Source: Antedon mediterranea (Eukaryota; Echinodermata; Crinoidea; Comatulida; Antedonidae). From it: a stretch of 64,000 nucleotides of DNA. The DNA lies in contig NC_092678.1 of assembly GCF_964355755.1 (NCBI RefSeq), positions 22,238,365 through 22,302,364 on the forward strand, written 5' to 3'. Position numbers and translations under genes: made by a program. Below the pieces are notes generated by a model, which made no database searches, was not told the DNA's origin, and was given only the letters and a program-made list of their open reading frames with translations. Position 1 is the first letter of the stretch; each line of letters starts with the position of its first letter. Below, in pieces: positions 47,401-56,802 of this stretch.

Positions 47401-50400
47401 TAAATGATATTGTTATAGATTACGCTATACATACAGTACACTACGTAGCTGGTGTAGGTACTGTATGGTAGCCTTACATCAAAATTAATAACAACTTATA
47501 AGAAATTAAACAAAAACATGCAAATAACTTTCCCATCTGTTCTATCATTTATTTGCATGTTTTTAGAATTACTATACTACTATTGTACAAGATTTAATAG
47601 TTTTCCATAATATATAAATACCAAATTCTATTTTAAGTATAAAATGCTGTTTAGATGGCAACTTTATAATTATATTATCCTAGATTCCAAATTAAAAACG
47701 AAAGAAGTTGCTTACTGTATTTGATTTCAATATTGCCTTATATTAAGAAAGAGAAAATTATTATGATATGAATAATGATAATCTATTGTCATAATATAAA
47801 TAATAATAACAATGATATAAAGGCGTTGTATTGCTTACCACAGGAAACCTAATCACTTCCTAGTATGACCCTACTTAAACGGTATTAAAGATGGCTGCCT
47901 TATTTACTATTGTTATCAAACCTGTCGCGTATTTCTTATTGTTTGATTTGAAATACTTAAATTCATTTTTTAGTTGTTTTCTCAAACTGTAAACGTAAAT
48001 TGTACTTTGACTCTGTATATTTGAGAGAAATCGTGGCAATAGGACTCGAACCCATGACCTCCAGATTACAATGCAATATTTTGAAGTACAAAGTTTTGAT
48101 CAGCACAACAGTAAATAATGATTCTTCCCATTCAGAAATCTCTGGTAGCATTTTGTGGTTTAGCAAAAGGAAATCTTGTAAAATAGAATATTCATTGAAA
48201 GCAGGAAATTGGGTAGACTTGGGATTACACTTACAATGTTGGTAACACAAATAAACAGTGGGGTTAAATTCTAATGAAACTTTTCACACTCATCATGCTG
48301 TGGTCTTAGGGAGGTGGGATGTTTATTAAAATTTAAAATAGAACAAAACAAGACATGTGTACTATCCCCGAAACCTCGACTGAGAAATACCGGAATGGTG
48401 TCCGGCAGGGGATAGTTTATTACCATTAGTTAAGGTCCTATGTAAAGCACCTAGAGGGGTCAGTGATCCATTAGGCGCTATATAAATACTGTTTATTATT
48501 ATTATTATTACTAACTCCAAATAATTTAAGATTTTTTTAAATGGTCTGAAAAACAATAACATTGAATTCTCAACGTGTGTTCTGTATCTTTGATTTGATT
48601 ATTTAACCTTGTTTTATTTCTTCCGGAAAGTAGATCAATTTCTGCCTACTGAAAAACTTGTGATTTGATCAATTGGAGGCTAAGGACACCAACATCTATT
48701 TGTGGGAATTCATGCCAGAATTTAAGTTTTAAATATGTGTCGTTTAACATGTAATGTAATTTGTTTCGGTAGATTCTAAATGCTGCTTATCAAGTAGAAG
48801 TGACCGCCAGGACAAGTTCCTCGTTCATAAGGGTCATCTGGGAACGAATGAAAGAGGTACTTGACAAGTTTACTAACAAAGTCTAAATTCAGTTTCACAT
48901 CCATTTCTACACATTCCTGCAGTAAATTTTTGTTTATACTTTACATTTTAGATTGTTAAAACGATGCCATGGAAAAACCCACCAAAGGTTGACGCAGATT
49001 GGCGAAAGAAGGTTGCCTTGGAGATGATAAGCAGCCTTAGCGAATCAAAACTCGCCAAAAGCATGACATCACAAGTAAGTTAATTTTAAAATAAACTGTT
49101 TGTAATTTTAAAATGATTTGAAATCAAAATATTGCATGATGTTTATTATTCACAAGACATTGACCTCATAGAGGGCGGTATACCATTTAAACTTGATGTC
49201 ATTTTTGCACTCTAGTTTAGAAGTCGTTTACAACATTCGCACGATGCGTTCTCTGCATCTCTGAAGCAGCTGGAATTAAGACATTCTGGACGACTGGAGA
49301 AAAAAGAGGAACAGCGGATGAAAGTACGCAAAGTACACGCCCCCAAACTTGCCCGACTTGCCCTGGACAGTACATCATTGCGTGACACTGTGCTATTCGG
49401 TAAATAAATTTATTTCTACTGTATAGATAATGGTGGTTTCGTTTTTAATGTTTTCTGTAAAACAAACATATACTCTCTCTGCGTATGTTGGGCCAACTCA
49501 TATTCAATATACCTATCTTAGTTGCTTATGCTTCCTTTTAAAGATGTATTGTCCCCCTGAAAAATAATTTTTTAACATTTTTTTTTTTTTAATATGCCAT
49601 TTTAATGTCACATAATAGTTATTGACTTCGACCAAAAATTGGATCGAAACAAAAATTATTTACCTGAAAAAACTGTAATTTAAAGCAAAACATGGTCAAA
49701 TTGGCTGCCAGCAAATGGATTTTTGGTTGAATTTAACCATTTATTTATTATTTTTTCCCGTTTTTTTTTCTGCGGAAGTGATTTACTTTATTAAAACTAC
49801 AAAATAACCTATTCAAAGTCTGATTTAATTAATCTACATTTTTTCATGTTTTTGGGGGACAATATATCTTTAATATTATTGCTTTCACTGTATTTCAAAA
49901 CCAACAAATGTAATTTGGAATCTTTATGATGTGAAAAATATTGATAATTATGCATAATTTATGAGTTTGTTTAATTATTCAATTATTACATTGTACAGAT
50001 GTTTCATAGATTTTCCTTGTAGATAGAACTATATATTAATATTGTATTCATGAGATTCCTTTTAATTAATTTTACCGCATTGTTGGCAGGTGTCCCACAA
50101 CTCGGTCGTGAAATTGGACGGGGTCAGTACGGGGTGGTGTATTCGTGTGAATCGTGGGGTGGCTACTCGCCGTGTGCTGTCAAGTCCGTTGTACCTCCTG
50201 ACGACAAGCATTGGAATGATCTGGCTCTGGAGTTTCATTATACAAGGTAGCCTATTGGTTGTATTTTGCAGGATAAATCTATTGTTTGAAGGTTTGCATG
50301 GTGAAATCAATATGTTGATATAAAGTTTGTGGTACACCACGTATACTGAAAAGAACTGTTGAGTTCCTCTCTAGATCTAGTTGTGTTTCTCTCTAGATGT

Positions 50401-53016
50401 AGTTGTGTTTCTCTCTAGATCTAGTTGTGTTTCTCTCTAGATCTAGTTGTGTTTCTCTCTAGATCTAGTTGTGTTTCTCTCTAGATCTAGTTGTGTTTCT
50501 CTCTAGATCTAGTTGAGTTTCTCTCTAGATCTAGTTGAGTTTCTCTCTAGATCTAGTTGAGTTTCTCTCTAGATCTAGTTGTGTTTCTCTCTAGATCTAG
50601 TTGTGTTTCTCTCTAGATCTAGTTGTGTTTCTCTCTAGATCTAGTTGTGTTTCTCTCTAGATCTAGTTGTGTTTCTCTCTAGATCTAGTTGTGTTTCTCT
50701 CTAGATCTAGTTGTGTTTCTCTCTAGATCTAGTTGTGTTTCTCTCTAGATCTAGTTGTGTTTCTCTCTAGATCTAGTTGTGTTTCTCTCTAGATCTAGTT
50801 GTGTTTCTCTCTAGATCTAGTTGTGTTTCTCTCTAGATCTAGTTGTGTTTCTCTCTAGATCTAGTTGAGTTTCTCTCTAGATCTAGTTGAGTTTCTCTCT
50901 AGATCTAGTTGAGTTTCTCTCTAGATCTAGTTGTGTTTCTCTCTAGATCTAGTTGAGTTTCTCTCTAGATCTAGTTGAGTTTCTCTCTAGATCTAGTTGA
51001 GTTTCTCTCTAGATCTAGTTGAGTTTCTCTCTAGATCTAGTTGTGTTTCTCTCTAGATCTAGTTGTGTTTCTCTCTAGATCTAGTTGTGTTTCTCTCTAG
51101 ATCTAGTTGTGTTTCTCTCTAGATCTAGTTGTGTTTGACATCTAAGTAAGATAATTGTTTTATTATTATCATCTTTGAACCAAGAATAAATTCATTCAAT
51201 TACCGTTATTATAGGTCTATACCAGAGCATGACCGTGTCGTGGCTCTGAGAGGTTCAGTTGTGGATCACAACTATGGTGGTGGATACTCCCCAGCAGTAC
51301 TTCTCCTAATGGACCGCATGCAACGTGATCTACATGCTGCCATCAAAGGAAACCTAGACTTCCCCAGCAGGCTACAAGTGGCTTGTGATGTTGTGGAAGG
51401 CTTACGATATCTACACAGTCTAGGCTTAGTACATAGAGATGTTAAGCTGAAAAATGTTCTAGTAAGTTCACACAGTTTTATGTATCGCAGACTACAAAGC
51501 ATTGGAGCGTAACAAGCATCGCCTTATGCTTACTAACCAATCAATGTTGTGATGATAGTAGTGACTATACCAAATTGCGATGCCAATTACTTTATATATT
51601 CTTACACCCTCTGCTATATTTATGTATCAATATAAACATAATCTATTACCTGAATCATTTAATAACTTATTTAGTACATCTGCCTCATTCCATAATTACT
51701 CAACTGGAAACAGGTCAAACTACTGTCCACAACTAAAACGCACCAAAGTCGGACAGCAATGTATTTCCTACCAAGGAACACATATTTGGAATTAACAGAT
51801 TATATAAAACAATCACCCATTTTAAGTTTGTTTAAACAAAGATTAAAGCAACATTATAACAATAGAAATATTTAAGTTAAGTAAATCACATTATGTTATT
51901 TTGGTTTGTTCTTTTTTGTTTGTATAAATGTTTGATCTTTTTTGTTAGGGTTTATAATGATTGCAATTTTTATTCTGTTTTATATAAATTCTTTGTTACC
52001 GGGTTGTTAAATGTTTAACCTTGTTAATGTTATTTTGCCACCAGCACTATCAGGAGAGTCTTTTATAGCGATTTTTTTGCTTTTTGACAATCCGCCAGGA
52101 TAGTGTCCTGCGTTTTTTCTCTGCTTGTTGTTGTTCTATGTAATTTTTGCTTTTTGTATTTTTTATTTTTTTTTTTATTTTTCTGGATAATAAATGAATA
52201 TGAATATGAATAGGGTTACATGTTTAAAGCACTTGTGCTTATTTTGTATCCCATTCCATTATCTTATTTGTATTGTATTTGTCTATGTTTTTATATTGAT
52301 TATGGAATAAAAATGTTGATGATTGAAAAAAAGAAAATTGAAAATTAGTAGAACTGTGTAGTGCATTAAAAATGTCCATTCTATCATATTTAATTATTAT
52401 TTTTCTTTCCCTTCTTTTCTAATAAACTTTTAGCTTGATAAAAAGAATCGCGGAAAAATCACAGATCTCGGATTCTGTAAACCAGAAGCAATGATGAGCG
52501 GAAGTATAGTCGGCACGCCCATCCATATGGCACCGGAGCTTTTCTCTGGGAAATACGATAACAGCGTGGACGTGTATGCTTTTGGTATTCTACTGTGGTA
52601 CGTGTGTGCGGGACATGTGAAGTTGCCTATTGCATTTGAGCAGTGCCATAATAAAGACCATTTATGGAGTTCGGTTAAAAAAGGTAAAAAGTAAAGCAAC
52701 ATATTTAAATACACAAACTACCCCTCCCTCCCTCCCCCATCCCCCTCTTTTATTACAGTATTATTGTACATTATCACAACATAATATGTTATTGTACAAT
52801 AACTTATTTTATTTCTAATTTCGTTTTTTACTAGGAGTTCGTCCAGAGAAACTACCTGTGTTTGGTGACAAATCTTGGTCTTTAATGTCATCGTGTTGGG
52901 CCGGAGAAAAGGACAAGCGCCCTCTATTGGGCGAGGTGCAAGACAGACTAATAGTGATCCATAATCACGCTGTTGAAATCGAAAATACAACTACTAAAAG
53001 AAATGACACAATGTAA
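41429..53016 (+). CDS. DSTYK: dual serine/threonine and tyrosine protein kinase, ten exons, 937 residues
   Basis: Exons: 41429-41552, 43360-44589, 46576-46808, 48773-48856, 48952-49074, 49216-49399, 50090-50246, 51215-51461, 52434-52683, 52835-53016. All have AG/GT borders and phases that sum to 938 codons with the stop; human DSTYK is about 929 residues. The start ATG sits in AAGATGGCGG. The N-terminal half has a degenerate P-loop-like [27 protein letters not shown] and [12 protein letters not shown], all known DSTYK blocks. The kinase domain (about 660-930) shows GRGQYGVVY, Lys691 in CAVK, HRD with Asp787, DLG (not DFG) at 805-807 and APE at 827-829; DLG is also present in vertebrate DSTYK. 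Residues about 237-308 are a Ser/Thr/Pro-rich linker unlike vertebrates. Known role: cytoplasmic kinase linked to ERK/FGF signalling and cell death control. It appears intact. Confidence 0.97.
41553..43359. other. DSTYK intron 1
   Basis: AT-rich. A perfect palindrome ATGTTTACATTAATGTAAACAT without its last two bases is at 41716-41735. 43199-43310 carries degenerate GGACACCCCTATAAG-type words related to the 37.4 kb array. Confidence 0.5.
45250..45350. repeat. CTGCAGTTACTGCAGTAA palindromic cluster
   Basis: Within DSTYK intron 2: TACTGCAGTTACTGCAGTAA and TACTGCAGTAATTTCAGTA. Same words as at 35395-35568. Confidence 0.5.
45717..45903 (-). mobile_element. tRNA-derived SINE, second copy of the 2779-2940 family
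   Basis: Shares CAATTA(C/T)AGGATGGATAAA, GCTTATAAACTAAGTC and AACCCTGGCACTAGGTCAGG with the GDI-intron copy. The minus-strand B box is GGGTTCAATCC. The tRNA-like head is truncated after TTAACCACTA. Confidence 0.72.
46237..46310. mobile_element. AGCTCTGTCTACACTATCAAA MITE, left-end fragment F
   Basis: AGCTCTGTCTACACTATCAA, then GTGACAACAAAAATGTGATG and the GATGATGT centre, within DSTYK intron 2. The right half is lost. Confidence 0.7.
48362..48510 (+). mobile_element. SINE or CR1/L2-type 3' end with ATT tail
   Basis: AAAGCACCTAGAGGGGTCAG, then TTAGGCGCTATATAAATACT and (TTA)n. Same architecture as 14380-14625. Upstream it includes GGTGTCCGGCAGGGGATAG. In DSTYK intron 3. Confidence 0.65.
50358..51137. 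repeat. 22-bp minisatellite, about 35 copies, in a DSTYK intron
   Basis: Unit TTTCTCTCTAGATCTAGTTG plus TG, nearly invariant, with a GTTGAG variant grouped in runs. Each unit contains the palindrome CTAGATCTAG. The array sits 111 bp after exon 7 and 78 bp before exon 8, within the kinase-domain coding part. Confidence 0.97.
51580..52215 (+). pseudogene. non-LTR retrotransposon fragment: end of reverse transcriptase ORF and 3' UTR
   Basis: 51580-51795 reads [19 protein letters not shown] and [15 protein letters not shown], the C-terminal signature of Jockey/CR1-group reverse-transcriptase proteins (HNYNTR... and ISYQGPKIWN in relatives). After WN the frame stops. The family-like tail [20 protein letters not shown] resumes in another frame about 51793-51875, so a small deletion broke it. 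The 3' UTR ends with CTGGATAATAAATGAATATG and a GAATAT repeat near 52210. It lies in DSTYK intron 8, sense orientation. Confidence 0.8.
52225..52330 (+). mobile_element. second retrotransposon-like 3' tail
   Basis: CACTTGTGCTTATTTTGTAT, then GATTATGGAATAAAAATGTT and GATGATTGAA. Close to the tail at 15422-15570. It lies directly after the previous element, so one probably inserted beside the other. Confidence 0.55.
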
Positions 53017-55023
53017 TAGAAACATATGTTAAGCCAGTGAGAGGTCAGGGTTCAAATTGACTGATTCACATGGTTAACAATTGACAGGTCAGGAGTCAAA
53101 TTGACAGAACTAAGCAAATAATTTGTTGATGTTATTTATGTTGTGTAATTAGTTTTTAAAACTGTTTTTTGTCAGTACAATTTATTTTTTATTTATGTAT
53201 TATTGTAAATAACTTGATTTATAAAACTAACAAATCAGTCCGTTCTTACTTTAGGTGCTTAATTTTGGGAACAATGTCCGCAAATAAACAAGAAATGTCA
53301 GTTTCCTAGTAACTATCTTCAGTAGTTTTCAGTAGATGCAACTCTGATAATATGATAATGACCAAAAAAAGACAAGTTTTTAAAGGCAACTCCAGTAACA
53401 ATGTAAAATCAGTAAATACATACGTCTAAGAAGGTTTACAATACAAGCAAAAATTACAAATTGTTCTGCCATGCTATATTTTCATTCAGTACTGTATGCT
53501 TTTTTCACATGTTAGTTGGACAAAAGTCTTCCTATAATTCGTGCAAACTTTGGTAAATATTTTTCTGTAAAAACCTTTTTTTTTTTGTTATTTGCTATAT
53601 ATGTCACTAAAATCAATATTAGAAAAATGGATTTTGTACTCCTGGGTGGTACATTACTATGAGGGACTTGATACAGTAAAAATGAAGGACAGACAGACAA
53701 ACAAGTAGAATGGTCACAGAAAAGGAATGTGCAATGTAATCAGAGAGAAAGGCATTTGTATATAAAAATAATATATGCTATTGTAATTATTAATTGTAAG
53801 AAAAAACAAAGAAATCTGTTTAAAAATTAAGAAAGAAAAAAGATTTTTAGAAAAACTATAAGAAATGTTAGATGTGTGTTTAAATGTTCAAACATAATTT
53901 AATTAACTTTAATAATTGTAATCAATAACAAAATATTATATTATGGGAAATCAATATATTGTGATACTTTTAATGACATTTCATATTTTTGCGAAGTTTT
54001 TACAAACATCAATGCAATGGACCGTGACCAATGATTTTTTTTCTTTCTCTACTTTATATTTATTCAAATATAAAGCATATTTATTGATATTTATATTTTT
54101 GCTTTTAGATACCTCAAAGGTACAATGTTAAAAAATAATTTAAGAAATTTGAGATATTAAGTGTCGAGATCTTAACTCACATTTGTCACTGATCTACTAG
54201 ACGATAATATAAGAACTGGTTTATAGAGAGAGGTTGTCAATAAAATGGTAATTTAAAAGCTCTAAAGTGAGTGAAATACCTAGAAAATGCAGAGAGAGGG
54301 GCGCTAATTAATATTTTGCCCAATATTGAAGATACAGATTAGTAATAAGTTTTTGAGATGTCTCCAATATATCGATTTACTTGGATTTGTTGGTATATAC
54401 TGTATCTATTTACAAGAAAAATTCAGCACTATCAGTTAAAACTTGAATTAAAACATACAAATATTATTGTTCAATTCAGAAATAAAGAACAAATGTAGTA
54501 CAGTCCCAATTCATGTAGCCTATTGTAGCTACAATAATATTAGTGACGTGTGTTAATATTAGATAAATGTGTATGTTAAGAGAATATCATTTAAATTCAT
54601 TTATAGAATGTATTCTTCAACTCAAACTTAAATTGCATATTAATAACTGCATTTTAAATGTTTATGTAACATATTTTTGTAAAGAAAAGATGAAACTATT
54701 TTTTGTATTCCTTATTCATTGTTGAAGATGTTGCAGTAAAGCTATATTACTGGTAGCTGAAATCGCTGACAAATATAACATACAGCTAAAGTATTGTATA
54801 CGATTTGTTTTGTCTGATTTAAGGTAAGCTAGGTTGACACTGCTGTTAATTATGTAGCAATATACTATGTTGTTATTACTGCAGTATTTAGAGAAGAATA
54901 CTGCATCCCTAACACATCCAGAAATGCAGTAGAAGCCGCTGGGAAGCTTTCTTGAGAAACGAATACAAGGTAATATTTTGTTTACACTACAGCAAACCCG
55001 TTGTTGCTGTGATGTGTCCCCTT
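53017..55023. other. DSTYK 3' UTR and AT-rich intergenic DNA
   Basis: Candidate poly(A) signals AATAAA near 53283, 54239 and 54480. No further exon recognised. Confidence 0.45.
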
Positions 55024-55422
55024 AAAGGCCCATTTACACTAGGACGATAACGATGGACAATAAATATATATAAACATGCATTTTTTTTACATAAAACAAA
55101 ATAAATTAGAAAGGTTTTCGTTCTAGAACTATAGGGTAATCATTTATGTTGTCTTTGATAAAAATAATACTTTTAAAATTCCAGTCATGATAAATAAAAA
55201 CAATAAAATCGTTGTATTGTCACGATATTATTGCTCTTACTAATCATGACGTCATTTGATTGGACGTGTGAAAATATCATTTTCATCAAAGGAAGCATAG
55301 AAGGTTATTCTATAGTTCGAAAAGTGTTTATATTTCTTTTGTTTTATGTATGAAAAATGCACATTTGTCTATTTATCGTCCATCGTTATCGTCCATCGTT
55401 ATCGTCCTAGTGTGAATGGGGT
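55024..55422. mobile_element. ACTAGGACGATAACGATGG MITE, about 400 bp
   Basis: Left end GGCCCATTTACACTAGGACG then ATAACGATGGACAATAAAT. The right end is the inverse, ATTTATCGTCCATCGTTATC with the CCATCGTTATCGT part repeated, closing in CCTAGTGTGAATGGGG. AT-rich centre with a TGACGTCA word and no protein part. Confidence 0.8.
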
Positions 55423-55519
55423 TCTCCAGTGTGTTTATACATTTTATTACAGTAATTTACTATGTATTTTGCTTGTGTTAACAAAAATCAACAACTCAGT
55501 TATCTGATAACTTAACACT

Positions 55520-55525
55520 TTTATT
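55520..55525 (-). terminator. poly(A) signal candidate for NDUFA12
   Basis: AATAAA on the minus strand, 213 bp after the NDUFA12 stop; nearest hexamer found. Confidence 0.35.
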
Positions 55526-55737
55526 AATCTTTCCACTTCCCTATGTTAATCCCTGTTAATGATAGTCAGTGCAGGGAGTTGTAAAAACTCCCTGGTCAGT
55601 GCATTGCATTTTTAATCTGTTCTTTTTAACACATAGCAAAGCAGTGTGAATTAGTCAAATGAAATCTCTCATAGCAATGTACCGGTAAAATCACACAAAT
55701 TCATATCTATTTTATACTATGTACAGTTTGCTTATAA

Positions 55738-56716
55738 TTATGATTTTTTAGGGGGAACCCATTCGTGAATCTTCTTAGGTGTCGTTGAGTACGGTACGTA
55801 GCGTCTATTGGATCCAGAGAAGTTCTCGGTGTGCTCCATGTAGAACTTTGGCTTTTCGAGAGGATTTGATGAAGGTGGCTGATCAGTCATGCAGTGGATC
55901 CACCTGTGCCTGTGAAGATAATTATTTTAAAATATTAATTATTCATAAACATTTAAATAAACATAGACCATTAATTAACGAGAGGTGTTGTTGCTTACCA
56001 TTCTGGAGGTATTTGTGTGCTGTCATAATCCCAGAAACGGTTCCTTGTGTACGACACCCATCGATGACGACCTAGTTTTTTTTTAAAAAGGAGTTCATAA
56101 ATCATGTAGACATCATAGTACAATGTGTACTGTAAGGTTCAAGCCAATAGTATTAGCTGTATTATTATGACATCATTTTCTATTTACCTACAAAATACCG
56201 GTCACTTTCATAATATTTATTGCCAAACTGGTCTTCACCAACTAATGTACCAATTCGAAGATCTTCGCCTCTGGTAAAATAAACAGAAAAATGTAAGAAA
56301 AACAAAATCAATTGTGAAGTCATGATGATTAAATTTCAAGGATTGTACACTAAGTATCCAGTTGGTAGTAGTATTTAGTAAATTAGACCAAACACCGCCA
56401 TTATTGTACCTATTAATCCTAGGCCGTATGACCATGCAATCTTCGATGTCTACTGAAGGGATCGAACCTATTTCATCCCTATATAAATCAGCTAACCTGT
56501 CTGTGTTGTTTCCCTAGGCCTAGGTATCAGTGAGTTTAAAAGTATTTTACGAGCTTCAAATTACAATTAACTGACCATAAAACACATTTAAATTTTTAAA
56601 AAAAGGTTTAGGTACCTCACGAGTTTAACAAAAGAGTTAATAGCTCCACCATTAAACTTTATTATTTCAAAAAAGCGGCGAGCCCAGGCTGCATAACTAA
56701 ACTTTGCAACAGCCAT
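55738..56716 (-). CDS. NDUFA12: NADH dehydrogenase (complex I) accessory subunit A12, four exons, 142 residues
   Basis: Exons on the minus strand: 56716-56616, 56270-56188, 56071-55999, 55909-55738 (stop TAA at 55740-55738). AG/GT borders are present and phases join to 143 codons; human NDUFA12 has 145 residues. Family blocks visible: [58 protein letters not shown] and [17 protein letters not shown]. Start chosen at ATG in CAAGATGGCTG, the only upstream ATG in frame with the conserved domain. Known role: supernumerary subunit of mitochondrial respiratory complex I, at the matrix arm near its junction with the membrane arm, needed for assembly or stability. Head to head with HAUS7. No defect seen. 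Confidence 0.97.
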
Positions 56717-56802
56717 CTTGTATTTATTTGTATAGCGCCCTCAGACGCTTGAAGAACTTTTCGCTCGAGTTTAATTTTTACGTTCGAGTTTCGTGAAGAA
56801 AT
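56717..56802. promoter_or_regulatory. bidirectional promoter between NDUFA12 and HAUS7
   Basis: Only 86 bp separate the two start codons, so core promoters and both 5' UTRs must share or overlap this space. It contains a direct repeat CGCTCGAGTTT (56762-56772) and CGTTCGAGTTT (56781-56791). YY1-like ATGGC(G/T)G words lie at both starts. Confidence 0.7.

Noticed and set aside
48040-48062. tRNA B-box-like GGGTTCGAGTCCT on the minus strand
   Set aside because: No A box at the right distance and no SINE body recognised; left as an isolated match.
50358-51137. CRISPR-like look of regularly spaced repeats
   Set aside because: Units are contiguous with no unique spacers, and it lies in an animal gene's intron.
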